Assembly (NCBI RefSeq): GCF_040412425.1
Contig: NC_089763.1
Coordinates: forward strand, 53,122,587-53,186,586
From: Macrobrachium rosenbergii
Taxonomy: Eukaryota; Arthropoda; Malacostraca; Decapoda; Palaemonidae
Direction of reading: 5' to 3'
DNA length: 64,000 nt
The position numbers and the translations under genes were made by a program. Below the pieces are notes generated by a model that saw nothing but the letters and a program-made list of their open reading frames with translations, made no database searches and was not told where the DNA came from. This document shows, piece after piece, positions 1 to 9,395 of the stretch. The stretch's first letter is position 1; each line of letters opens with the position of its first letter.

Positions 1-2604
1 ATTTGTTCAGTACTGAATGTGACTTGGCACTGACCATCTTGAAATGTATATTCCTTGGATGTTATGTCATATTCCCTGTAATGTCCATAATCTTGTGATA
101 TTATTTCTTGTACGAAGATAGTATAGCGGAATGTGTTGTTTTATCATTTGCAATGTCACAACTGTAAAACACCAGAACACAGATTCTATTATTATTTTTG
201 TAAGCTTGAAACCTGAAGAACATTAAATGCAAAATATCGAGGGCAACACCACATTCAGAACAGCAAGGAGGAAAAGATGAGCTGCACAATCACTAAATAA
301 TGTGCTGCGTGTTTCTAATAAATTCACATTAAAGCAAAAACCAGTTGAAATGTTACTTATACACAAAACACACATGCGTATTATACTGTATATATATACA
401 CATACATATATATATATACATGTGTATATATACATACATGCATAAATATATATATTATATATATACATATATATTTTATATATATACTGTATATATATAA
501 TATATATATTAGTATAACTGTGTTACAGTTTCCTGTTTGGTTTTGCAGAGTTCATTGTCAAACCAAAGGTAACGTACTAAAGGTGTGTAATTATACATTT
601 TAAAACATGACTGTCATGATGAAAAGACTGCTACTGATTTACTGATATGTGAATTATCATTGTTCATATCCCTTGTGCTTGAGGAAATTTCTAGCGCTAG
701 CACTTATCGGTGTTTACCTCTGAAAACTGAATGACTTGTGGCCCTGCAGAGAATCGTAACCATTAGTTCCTTATTGGTAATAGGGTAAAGGGTTTGAATT
801 GATTTATTTACATGAATTGTCTGTTACTTATCATTGATCTTTCAGTCACTGACCACTACTTTTTAGCTACCCCGACTGTTGTGTTTTACATCATGCCTTC
901 GGTGCCCCACCAATGAAGTCGTTCCGTTACTTATGATACAGAAGTCTCATATACACTGATAACAGTCTTTTCACGCTTCTTAGACCCTTTATTTTACAGA
1001 CATTTCTGTACTTTTCATATGCATCATATATAACTAAACTTATATATATGAATATATAATATCTGTTCATGTGCAAGTTACCAGTTGGTAATTGGGTGCT
1101 GTGTCTGTGTTTTAAATTGTCCTCTGTAGGTTATCCATATTTGGAGCTAATTAGGGATAATCTTTTAATAAGATTGTGCTTCCAATATGTACGCAAAGTT
1201 GCCAGTCCTCTGTGTACTCCAGCAAAGCACATCTGTTCTATAGGATTTGGCAAAATATCCACAATGAAAAGTTACGTGAATTCTATCATGAAATCGTTTT
1301 CAATTTTTACACGGAAGACAGACATGGCAATCCAACTGTCTCACTTCTGAGAGGCAGAATTGTGCCAAGTATCTATTCAGCAGATTGTTTTGTTCTTCTC
1401 ATAGTGTACATATTATTAATTTACTTTTGACAAAATCGTATGATAATCGCCCTGGCAGTTTTATCCCTTGGTACTGCATTGGTCATGCTTGAGTACCATA
1501 CGTTTACTGGTATTTATGTTGTCATTATGATGTTGAAATGTAATTCATTTATTTAACATATCATTTAAGTGCCATGTGTGACAGTCATGAAGTGAAATAA
1601 ATTATTCATTGTTTTCTGGAAAATTTTTCATCCCTCATTCTCAGCTGAAAACTGATTGCACTTACAAGCATATCTCATATCGGTTTTGCTTGCAAATAAT
1701 ATAAAGGAAGTTTCTTTCAGAATGCTGTAGGACAAACAAAACCTTGCCTTCACAATATGTGGAGTGTCTCCAGCTCCTCAATATTTCGACAATTTTTCAC
1801 TAATTACCACCTGAGTTGCAAAAGCGAATTTAGGTGTTCATATTTTGTAGTGCCAGTTCACTCTAGTAAAAGATGCATATACATATTCCATCCACTAAAA
1901 TTAGAACAATTCTTAAAGCTGTGAATCTAAAACTATTTTATTCGTCATCATCAATAATCAGCATCTGCAGAACCTTTAAAACGATATCCATATATTTCAC
2001 AGTCGGTCACTTTCAAATGTTCTGAGCTTTGGGCTAAAGACGCCTACTGTGAAGATTTTCTTTCAGAGGGATTTCAGAGCTTACGATGGCTAATCAGCCT
2101 TTTCTTAAATAGGATATTCACATAACCCAGTTACTTGAGTTCCACCCAGTTGAGTTATCCTTCCACGAATTATGTGAACACAATAAATGTTGAAATAAAA
2201 TAGGTCCCTCCTCACGAAGGCATAAAAGGAAATAATGATACTGATTCGGCAGCCAAGGCTTCAATCACTATAACTAGTTTCAATATAATGTACATGTTCT
2301 TTTTGGTGATGTTACTATCTCTTTAACTAATCATCCTGTTCTCGGTTTGAAATTTCCAATCAACCTTGGATATCGGTGACGAAATAAGTAACAATCTCAC
2401 AATAGCAATTACAGTATTTCAAAACATCTTCATTTATATAGAAAATAAATTTCCAAATACTTATAAAAGAAAAACATTCTAATTCCTAATGCATTGGGTG
2501 AAAAATAAAAATAATCCCTGGATGTCTGAATGTTTACGTGCTGAAGGGTTATCCACATACTAAGAAAAGCGCTAATCTGGGAAATTGCACTAAATAACCT
2601 TAAA
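1..2604. other. AT-rich sequence without recognised genes
   Basis: I see no coding exon, RNA gene or known repeat here. Short irregular TA tracts occur around 388-520 and 1027-1060. The reading frames near 1069-1430 are short, overlap in different frames and show no domain I recognise, so I do not call them genes. Confidence 0.6.
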
Positions 2605-2680
2605 CCTTGGTTCTTAACCTTTTTTTTTTTTTGAACAACGGACCCCTTTGAGAATCTGAGGAAAGTTTTCGATCCCCCTT
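2605..2680. repeat. Possible hAT-like transposon end
   Basis: A segment reading GGTTCTTAACC, then a T-run, then ACGGACCCC resembles the terminal 'GGTTCTTAACC ... GACCCC' sequence common to many hAT-derived non-autonomous elements. No matching opposite end or 8-bp target duplication was found, so only the resemblance of one end supports this. A simple T-rich repeat is the alternative. Confidence 0.3.
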
Positions 2681-2880
2681 CCTATAAAAAACATTATTGT
2701 GATACAGAATACATCGTACAAGAAGCATTAAAAAAGGCTTTCCAAGGAATCTGTACAATATCAATGGCTACTCCCTGAACTAATACAGCACGTACTTCAA
2801 ATTAATGACGGTAAATAGCTTCTACGGCCAACGTGATAAATAAATAAAAAAAAATATATAAACGAGTTCCATTTTTTCCC

Positions 2881-3358
2881 CAACAGCAACACGTAAGAAG
2901 AGGGACTCTCGATATGCGGGTAGTTTTGGCGGGAAATGTATAGTGTGTTTCGATTGGCTGCCAACGCCAACTGTAACTCGAATTCTGATTGGTTGCTTCA
3001 TGTATGTTACCATGAAAGTCAGACAACTTTTATCAGTGTGGCCAAAGCACTAATGTTTAATGATGGTAATAACAAAGTCTCTTAATCTCTAAATATTGAA
3101 AATAAAATATATGAAAGCCTCATTTATGATTATAATAGCATTTTATTCTGTATTTTGTTTTGATAATAGAATAGTTTTTTATTCAGATTCTTCCATTAGT
3201 GTTTGTAAACATCGTTTGTCATTGTAACAACTATAAGGCGACCAATCAAGAGTTATAGTTGGGGTTAATTTTCATCACCAAATCGAAACGCGAAATTTAT
3301 TTCCCGCCTAAACGGACAACGTATAGCGAGTTCCTCTCACTTTATGCGTTGCTGTTTG
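2881..3358. repeat. Imperfect inverted repeat next to a Harbinger remnant
   Basis: The arms lie at about 2881-2937 and 3298-3356 in opposite orientation. They share CAACAGCAAC(A/G)C at one end and GGCGGGAAAT at the other, with scattered mismatches between. The ~360 bp inside is AT-rich. The right arm sits about 210 bp upstream of the Harbinger-like start codon at 3570, so the arms may be two promoter-proximal ends of that family placed head to head. That link is inference. Confidence 0.6.
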
Positions 3359-3569
3359 GAAGAAAGTGAAACTGTTGAATTTAGGACTAAATTGCACCTG
3401 AAAAGCCCATGCAAGAATTCTTGTTGTTATACTTTTATATAGGATATAAAATTGCTTGTACGGCAGCCCGCACACCGACGCAACCACTTGCAGGAAACTT
3501 ATTACACGCAACTGTTCGCTTCCGATCGGTCGCCTTGAGGCCAGAGCAATTATTTTCTTATTTTCAACA

Positions 3570-3807
3570 ATGTCGTCAGACGAGGAGGACGTGCTTTCGG
3601 GATAATGTCCAAGAAATTTCAAGTGCTTTTGTCAACTACTGTTGTACGAGATTGCGAAAGGCCAATAGCATTATCAAAAGCTGCTGCGTGCTGCATAGTT
3701 TTATAAAGAAAAGAGAAGGGCTTCATTATCAGATACATTTTCCTTCAGAGGACATGGGAGTATTAACAGAAACAACCAGTCTTTATGATGCACTACCAGC
3801 AAACTAG
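3570..3807 (+). pseudogene. PIF/Harbinger transposase, internally deleted
   Basis: Two fragments of a PIF/Harbinger (DDE_Tnp_4) transposase appear joined by a deletion. At 3570 an ATG opens MSSDEEDVLSG, an acidic start typical of the family, followed at once by a stop. In another frame, ending at 3807, lies AFVNYCC...RKANSIIKSCCVLHSFIKKREG. Its 'IIKSCCVLHxF' motif matches the usual C-terminal 'vvkaccvLHNfl' of Harbinger nucleases. The catalytic core (the DDE region, some 250 residues) is missing, so no function is possible. A MADF-domain exon lies just downstream on the other strand, which fits the two-gene layout of PIF/Harbinger elements. The family call rests on motif memory only. Confidence 0.6.
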
Positions 3808-3891
3808 AAATTACTTGGCGAATTACTTTGTAAAACCTGAAGCAGCACTGAAAAAATACTATGTTCCGGACTAGAGTTGTAATTACCTCTT

Positions 3892-3894
<3 letters not shown>

Positions 3895-3960
<66 letters not shown>
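3895..3960. repeat. (CT)n microsatellite
   Basis: About 65 bp of nearly perfect CT dinucleotides. It lies between the Harbinger transposase fragment and the MADF exon, so it may have expanded inside the transposon remnant. Confidence 0.97.
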
Positions 3961-3962
<2 letters not shown>

Positions 3963-4063
3963 GAAATTTATGTCTGTGTAAATCTAATGCACATGACACA
4001 TGGAGGCCTATTTCATTTTTTTTTGTATATTGCAATTTGTGAAAAAAATAAAATGTTACATAC

Positions 4064-4199
4064 CCGTATCTTCTATTTCATTTGCCACTTGCTTCCATGC
4101 CTTTCTGTAAGAGTAGTTGTGAATGCACGGTTTTTCTATTTCTTGTACAAATTTAATGTTCCTGACTTGCTCGTCACTCGCCATTGCAGCAACAGGCAT
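4064..4199 (-). pseudogene. MADF (Myb/SANT-like) domain exon of a Harbinger element
   Basis: Read on the minus strand, an ATG at 4199 opens a frame of about 45 codons. It contains KFVQEIEKPCIHNYSY and RKAWKQVANEIEDT, matching the first two helices of a MADF DNA-binding domain ('FI.eve..pcly......r..aW.eia.el'). The frame then meets GGTATGT, a good splice donor, at about 4063. PIF/Harbinger elements encode a separate Myb/SANT-like partner of the transposase, and a transposase fragment lies 260 bp away in convergent orientation. The loop between helices is shorter than usual, and I found no second exon. It is most likely a transposon fragment; a host MADF gene cannot be excluded. Confidence 0.55.
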
Positions 4200-4367
4200 G
4201 GCCTTAGCGCTCGGAGGCACAGATCACCCTCTTCTCGGCGAGTTCGCCAAGCAACTGATCGGCATACGGCTTGCATAGTCAATTGCGCGGCGATCAGTTG
4301 CACGTGACCGCAGTTTCAGTCGCTTCGATGTGAGAGGTTCTGAAGAAACCAATGCGTCAGTCGCAAT

Positions 4368-4711
4368 ATCACAATTTTTAAAAGTAAATTGTATTTTTCC
4401 TAACTATACAAACCTGAGGTCCTTTACATTAGGAATTACTTTCAGCGTAGGCTGGAAACGGGCGTTGAACTTTCGAACAAGGTGGTTAGGCAGTTAACTA
4501 CGATACGGGGGGCGGGGGTACCGCCTGCCCGGATGCAAACATTCCAATTTGCCTTTGGCCCAGGTATCAGACTGAGGGGTGGCATGAGGTGGGCATGAAA
4601 TGTAAAGGACCTCGGGTTTGTATAGTTACGAAAAATACAATTTACTTTTAAAAATTGTGATTTGTTCCGACACGATATACAAACCCTCGGTCCTTTACAT
4701 TAGGAAGACTC
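4368..4711. mobile_element. Inverted-repeat (MITE-like) element with 62-bp arms
   Basis: The arms 4368-4429 and 4600-4661 are reverse complements at about 60 of 62 positions. The outer end reads ATCACAATTTTTAAAAG and the inner end GGTCCTTTACAT. The loop is ~170 bp. A third, direct partial copy of the arm (TCGGTCCTTTACATTAGGA) follows at 4678-4711. Arms this similar point to recent activity or conversion. There is no coding capacity, so it would depend on a transposase elsewhere. The target duplication was not identified. Confidence 0.75.
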
Positions 4712-5004
4712 ACTGGTTGGAGGGAGGATAAGTTAAGTATACCTTAGTTTAGGGAGGAATCTGAGTGTCTCCTAAAGTGACTGGAGTTCACCACACCTTG
4801 TCTTCCCTTCCTGGTCGATAGAGCGAGGAAGGGAAAACTGCCTCTGACAAAATGATCGGGTTGTAAGAAATGCGGGATCAATTGACAGACTTCTGGGCCC
4901 CTTTGCATGAAAGAGGAATTGACAGTTCATGCAAAGTAGGCTAGGAAGATCTTGGAGTCGGATGACATTAAGGCAATCACAATCATTGGGTTTGTCTTAT
5001 TGTC

Positions 5005-5078
5005 ATGGTCTCCTTCCCCCCCCCTCCCCCAAGGTCCCAGTGCTTGGCCCTTGGCCTAAATTCTATATGTGAATCTGA
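5005..5078 (-). repeat. Fragment of dispersed repeat R1 (head)
   Basis: The reverse complement reads TTTAGGCCAAGGGCCAAGC followed by ACTGGGACCTTGGGG. This matches the head of the R1 repeat seen at 8886, 11505-11580 and 20094. Only about 70 bp are present. A C-run of variable length interrupts it. Confidence 0.55.
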
Positions 5079-5500
5079 TGTGTGTTAATTGAAATCATAC
5101 ACATGTAAATGTGTATGTGTACATAAAATGGTGTACTGTATATAGGTGTATGTGTATAAAAGAAATGAATATTTCATACATACAGAAAACGTATCTGCAT
5201 TAGAGAATGGTATTCAAAATGCATCCTTAGTCTTGTTGGCCAGTAAAATACCCGAATTTCTTGACAGAAAAATGATCCATTCATATAATTTATTTCCATT
5301 GAAGGTGACACTGACCACTAAGAAATGTCCTCTTAGTTCCACCAACCAGCCAATGGTGGAGAACCTTGCAAGCTTTGTAGCCAGGGGAACAAGGCTTCAT
5401 TCAGCCAATGAGGAGAGCCAATAGAACAGTCAGACATGTTGGAGGTGCTGATTGGTCAAGAGTAAATGATCGCCAGGTGAGGGATTAGTTCAGCCTTGAA
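5079..5500. other. No recognised feature
   Basis: A 92-codon frame at 5146-5424 (+) shows no recognisable domain, and its start has no supporting context. I see nothing else in this stretch. Confidence 0.5.
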
Positions 5501-5529
5501 GAGGCTTTTGTGGTGTTAAGGTGTCGGGG

Positions 5530-6180
5530 GACCAGTTTGTACCAATTTTTACAGTTAGTGGACGCCATATTTCTCGATATATTGGCTTGTTTACCTCTGC
5601 CCGTCTCTGACGATATCTTGTAAGTAGGTGTTGCTTTTCCTGCGGTTTCAGTTTAGGAATATGTTAACATCCAATTTGTACCAGTTTTTTGTAGTTGGAA
5701 GACGCCATATTTCTAGATATATTGGCTTCTTTGTACTTAACAAATGGGCAAGACTGGATTACTAGGGTCTCTCTCAGACAAAATATTGTAGGTAGGTATT
5801 CCTTTTCCTGTGCTTTTCTATTTAGGAATACGTTATCAGGTGTTTGATGTTGTATCATTGCTGAATCAACAATGGTCTGGTAATCAGGGAGTGGTTTTAG
5901 CTGGTGATTGAGAATATTCCTTAGTGAAACGTTATTAAAACTTGGTAATATATCATGATATTGTATTAACATCCAGCGTTGCTTGATGCTGCATCATTGC
6001 AGGATCAACAAATGGTCTGAGGGACCAGCAAGTGATTTTACCTGGTGAATTAAAAAGTTTCCAAGTGAAACTTTAGTAAAACTTGGTAATAAATCATGAT
6101 ATTGTATTAACATCTAGTGCTGCTTGATGTTGCATCATTGCAGGATCAAAAAATGATCTGGTTATCAAAAATGATCTGGT
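5530..6180. repeat. Two tandem duplications, ~140-bp units
   Basis: Two successive segments share the text 'TTTGTACCA(A/G)TTTTT', 'GACGCCATATTTCT' and 'GATATATTGGCTT' (starting near 5535 and 5673). They end in the related phrases TTTAGGAATATGTTA and TTTAGGAATACGTTA. After that, a ~140-bp unit recurs 2.5 times (about 5840, 5978 and 6119). It carries TTGATGTTG(T/C)ATCATTGC and AAAACTTGGTAATA. The units are diverged and no open frame continues through them. Confidence 0.8.
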
Positions 6181-7266
6181 AATAAGGTCGTAGGAAAAAA
6201 ATTCACAGTTTTGGCTCGGAAAAAAGTCAAAGAAAAAAATTCACATTAATTTATGGTGGCCAGTAATAAGGTCGCAGGGGAAAAATTCTCAATATTTCTT
6301 GGGGGTCATTATCTTTATGATATTTAGTCTTTTGTTTGTTTATACGAAAATCCCCAAGGGGCTTGCACTGAACACGCCGTAAAGGTGGGTACATACCGAG
6401 TTAAAACCCTTGGGGTCACTGTCTAGTAAAGATTATTGTGACTTTTTCCCTGTGACTGTTACTGACTTTTTTTCCTGTGACTTTTTTCCCAGGAATCTAA
6501 GTATTAATACCAAAAATTCTTCGAAGTTGTCGAAAATTTTACTTATTTGGTAAGCGTTTCTGGGTTGCAGAGTTGGTGGCAAGTGCTTGAATAGTGAGAT
6601 TCAAAGTCACGTAAACAACTGGATATCTGCAGCATTGTGGTGTGATAATGACTAAGGGTGTTCGTGACAAATAAAGGTGAATGTAACTTTTATTTATGTA
6701 TTATCTTTGTCTTGATTAGGTAAGGAAATATGGTGACAGGAACATATTGTACGAAGGCGCTTGCCGAGGAGAAATGCTGCAGGCTGTAAGTGATGATAGT
6801 TTGAAAGGAGTGTCCATTGCTTGTGTTAACGGTATCCATATGTAAATGAGGTGTTTTAAGCATCATTACATTAACTTTGGAGTACACGTAGGCCTGCAGG
6901 GTTGGGTGCTACCTCAGAACGTGGGAGAATAGAGGTACTTCTGTTAATGTGCGGTTACAAGCAAGTTTGGCATGTATACAGAGTTTGTTACTTTGCAGAG
7001 TTAAGTGTTTTAGTTTTGTGATTTGACTCGAAAGCTGCAGCCTGGTCTGTGCCTTGGTACTTTTAATATTTAATAAGGATTTCATCGTGTTAATAGCTAT
7101 TGCTTACGCGGAGTATTCCTAGACTTTTAAATATAAATGGAAGTTTAAACCTAGGTACAAGTGAGGCTGTCCAGGTAATGAAAGGTACTGGTTGCAATCA
7201 GTCATCAAACCTTTGCGTTGAGGCTTTGCCAATCGGAGGTCAACTGAATGAGTATCGATCCATCTA
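6181..7266. other. No gene recognised
   Basis: Short T-rich direct and inverted repeats built on TGACTTTTTTCC and AATAAGGTCG occur at 6175-6490. The remainder looks like unique AT-rich DNA without an exon or RNA gene that I recognise. Confidence 0.5.
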
Positions 7267-7545
7267 GGATGATGTGTGACTGAATCGACTGAATATCGTA
7301 TCTTTGCTATGGTCTGAAGTACCTGTGGTGACTGTGTTATTATTTAGGAAGAATTCTCTATATTTGGCGGCAGTTAAAAATGGCCACGCTGTGGCTTTTA
7401 TATATAGTTTTAGGAAATGAACATTGGTGCATATTTTGTGATTGTTATTGCAGTGAAGCATGTGTCAAGAAAAATATTGTGGAATTTTGCCTATGGATGG
7501 TTCAAAAGGAAGGTTAGTTGATGACGTTGATGATATATATGGAAA
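7267..7545 (+). repeat. Dispersed repeat D1, first copy
   Basis: This segment is similar in the same orientation to 13450-13712. Shared landmarks in order are GGATGATGTG, TGACTGAATCG, GGCAGTT(A/G)AAAA, ACGCTGTG, TATTGCAG, TATGGATGGTT-like text and GATGTTGAT-like text. The two copies are strongly diverged. No coding frame is shared, so it is probably an old non-coding transposon or SINE-like copy of unknown class. Confidence 0.65.
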
Positions 7546-7767
7546 TTGATGTTTTAAGTGTTCTGATATAACACAGTGATAACTGTAAATATGGGGGTTG
7601 CTGTGTTTAGGCCTACTGGGGGTGGGAGGGTGTTGTTTATAGAATGTATAATATTAAAACTTTTTTTATTAATCTTGGTCACGTTCAACTCAGGTAAGGA
7701 GATCAGACCACGGCATTCCACAGAAAGGTGTTCCCTTTTGGCAACCAGCTTTGATACTGGAAAATAT

Positions 7768-7768
<1 letters not shown>

Positions 7769-7841
<73 letters not shown>
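7769..7841. repeat. (CT)n microsatellite
   Basis: About 72 bp of perfect CT repeats. The overlapping open frames on both strands (poly-Leu/Ser or poly-Arg/Glu) are translations of this repeat, not genes. Confidence 0.98.
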
Positions 7842-7844
<3 letters not shown>

Positions 7845-8144
7845 GTTCGTACTTGGTTGGTTGAAATGCTTGTTTTTTGTGTAAAACAGGATGTCTGAAG
7901 GGAGACAAGAGCCAGCGTTCAATAGGAGTGGTATTTTTTTACTGTATCAGTCAAGGTTGTTTAGTTTATCGTGCTGAAGTTCGCAACAGAATCCACCTGG
8001 AAGTTTAGCCTAAGCTGACTGCGTTAGTTTTAAGGGCGTGGGATAATATAGTTTCAGGAATTGATGAGGCATAATTAGGCAGACATTCCAGTCATGCTTA
8101 GCTTTCTGTAAAAGAAAACTATTGAGATGGCTTTGACTGTCCGT

Positions 8145-8548
8145 CCGCACTTTTTCTGTCCGCATTTTTTCTGTCTGCACTTTTCTGTCTGCACTTTATT
8201 CTGTCCGCACTTTATTCTGTCTGCACTTTATTCTGTCCACTTTTTTCTGTTTGCACTTTTTCTGTCCGCACTTTTTTCTGTTTGCACTTTTTTCTGTCTG
8301 CACTTTATTGTCTGCGCTTTACTCTGTCAGCACTTTATACTGTCCGCACTTTTTTCTGTCTGCAGTTTTTTCTGTCCGCACTTTTTCTCTCTGCTCATTT
8401 TCTGTTTGTACTTTTCTGACTGCACTTTATTCTGTCCGCACTTTATTCTGTTCGCACTTTTTTCTGTCTGCACTTTTTTTTATCTGCACTTTTTTTATCT
8501 GCACTTTTTTGTCTGCACTTTTTTCTGTCCGCACTTTTTTCTGCCTGC
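8145..8548 (+). repeat. 15-16-bp minisatellite (CTGTCYGCACTTTTT)
   Basis: Roughly 25 imperfect units alternate between CTGTCCGCAC, CTGTCTGCAC and CTGTTTGCAC, each followed by a T-run of variable length. Unit length varies because the T-run slips. The reading frames across it (Phe/Cys/His/Leu-rich) are by-products of the repeat. Confidence 0.95.
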
Positions 8549-8563
8549 CCTCAGATCTTAGAA

Positions 8564-8659
8564 ACTACTGAGGCTAGAGGGCTGCAAATTGGTATGTTAA
8601 GCATCCACCCTCCAGTCATCAAACATACCAAATTGCAGCCCTCCAGCCTCCTCAGTAGT
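8564..8659. repeat. Long hairpin inside element copy A
   Basis: ACTACTGAGG...GGGCTGCAAATTGG pairs with the reverse complement ending ...CCTCCTCAGTAGT, giving ~38-bp arms around a ~25-bp loop (CATCCACCCTCCAGTCATCA). The same hairpin sits at the same place in copies B and C, so it is a conserved part of the element. Confidence 0.88.
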
Positions 8660-8885
8660 CTCTATTTTATTTAAGATTAAAGTTGAGCCACGATCGTGCG
8701 TCCGGCAACGTCATAGGACAGGCCACCACCGTGGCGTGGCAGAAAGTTTCACGGGCCGCTGCTCATACAGTATTATACGCTGTACAGAAACTTCCCATCT
8801 ATTTGGCAGCTCTCGGTCCAGAGGAACAAAAGGGTCATTGCTCGCTAAACCGCATGGAAAAAGTGTTCCATCATCCTTGGAACTG

Positions 8886-9395
8886 AACTGAATTGAATAT
8901 AGAATTTAGGCCACAGGCCAAGCTAAGCTGAGACCTATGAGATCATTCGGTTGTTAGGAGAGGGTCGAAGAAGAAGAAGTATACCTTAGTTTTACCAGGC
9001 GATTAACAGCTCTCCTATTTTACGTGGCTAAGAACCAATTAGTTACTTAGCAACGAGACCTACAGCTTATTGTGGAATCCGAACCACATTATAGAGAGAA
9101 GTGAATTTCTATCACCAGAAATAAACCCCTCTAACTCTTCATCAGCCGGCCGGAGACTCGAACTCGGGCCTAGCGAGTTCCAGTCCACAGCTCTACCGAC
9201 TCGCCCAATGAAGAGCTGAAGGAGGAAAGTAAGATTGAAGAGAGAATATGAAAGGAGGTGCAGTCAAAGGAACGAAAGGGGTTGGACTAGCTAGGGGCCA
9301 TAGAAGGGACGCTGCAAAGATCCTTAAGCATTGCCTACAGTGCACCGCATGAGGTACGCTGACGGCACTGCCCCTCTACATTAGAATGCCCGAGG
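8886..9395 (+). repeat. Dispersed repeat R1, split by a SINE
   Basis: The head (8886-8970, GAATTGAATATAGAATTTAG ...) and tail (9209-9395, ... GCCTACAGTGCACCGCATGA ...) match the two ends of the uninterrupted opposite-strand copy at 11265-11580. A tRNA-derived SINE occupies the gap. There is no coding capacity. The arrangement shows that R1 inserted first and the SINE later. Confidence 0.75.
8976..9222 (-). mobile_element. tRNA-derived SINE
   Basis: On the minus strand the element begins GGGCGAGTCGGTAGAGCTGT, which resembles a tRNA D-arm (RNA polymerase III box A). About 40 bp on it has GAGTTCGAGTCTC, a good box B. The body includes TTATTTCTGGTGATAGAAA, GTGGTTCGGATTCCACAATA and TTCTTAGCCACGTAAAATA. 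The head cannot fold as a full tRNA, so this is a SINE and not a tRNA gene. A second copy on the plus strand (13105-13397) shares the body. Confidence 0.8.

Larger units (their letters stand above)
8101..8792 (+). mobile_element. Minisatellite-bearing repeat element, copy A
   Basis: The element starts at TTTCTGTAAAAGAAAACT, itself palindromic, and runs to GCTGTACAGAAAC near 8791. The ends therefore carry a short inverted motif (TTTCTGTA / TACAGAAA). Inside are a 15-16-bp CTGTC(C/T)GCACTTTTT minisatellite (about 8145-8545), a ~96-bp hairpin (8564-8659) and a conserved tail containing GATCGTGCGTCCGGC. Copies B (52498) and C (58233) keep the same order of parts. No protein is encoded, so it is a non-autonomous element of uncertain class. 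I recognise the tail as a common decapod repeat. Confidence 0.75.

Noticed and set aside
1069..1430. Two overlapping frames as a small gene
   Set aside because: They overlap in different frames, lack any domain and have no supporting splice or promoter context.
8127..8561. Cys/His-rich 144-codon frame as a zinc-finger protein
   Set aside because: The Cys and His come from the CTGTCYGCACTTTTT repeat. Spacing follows the repeat and not a finger motif.
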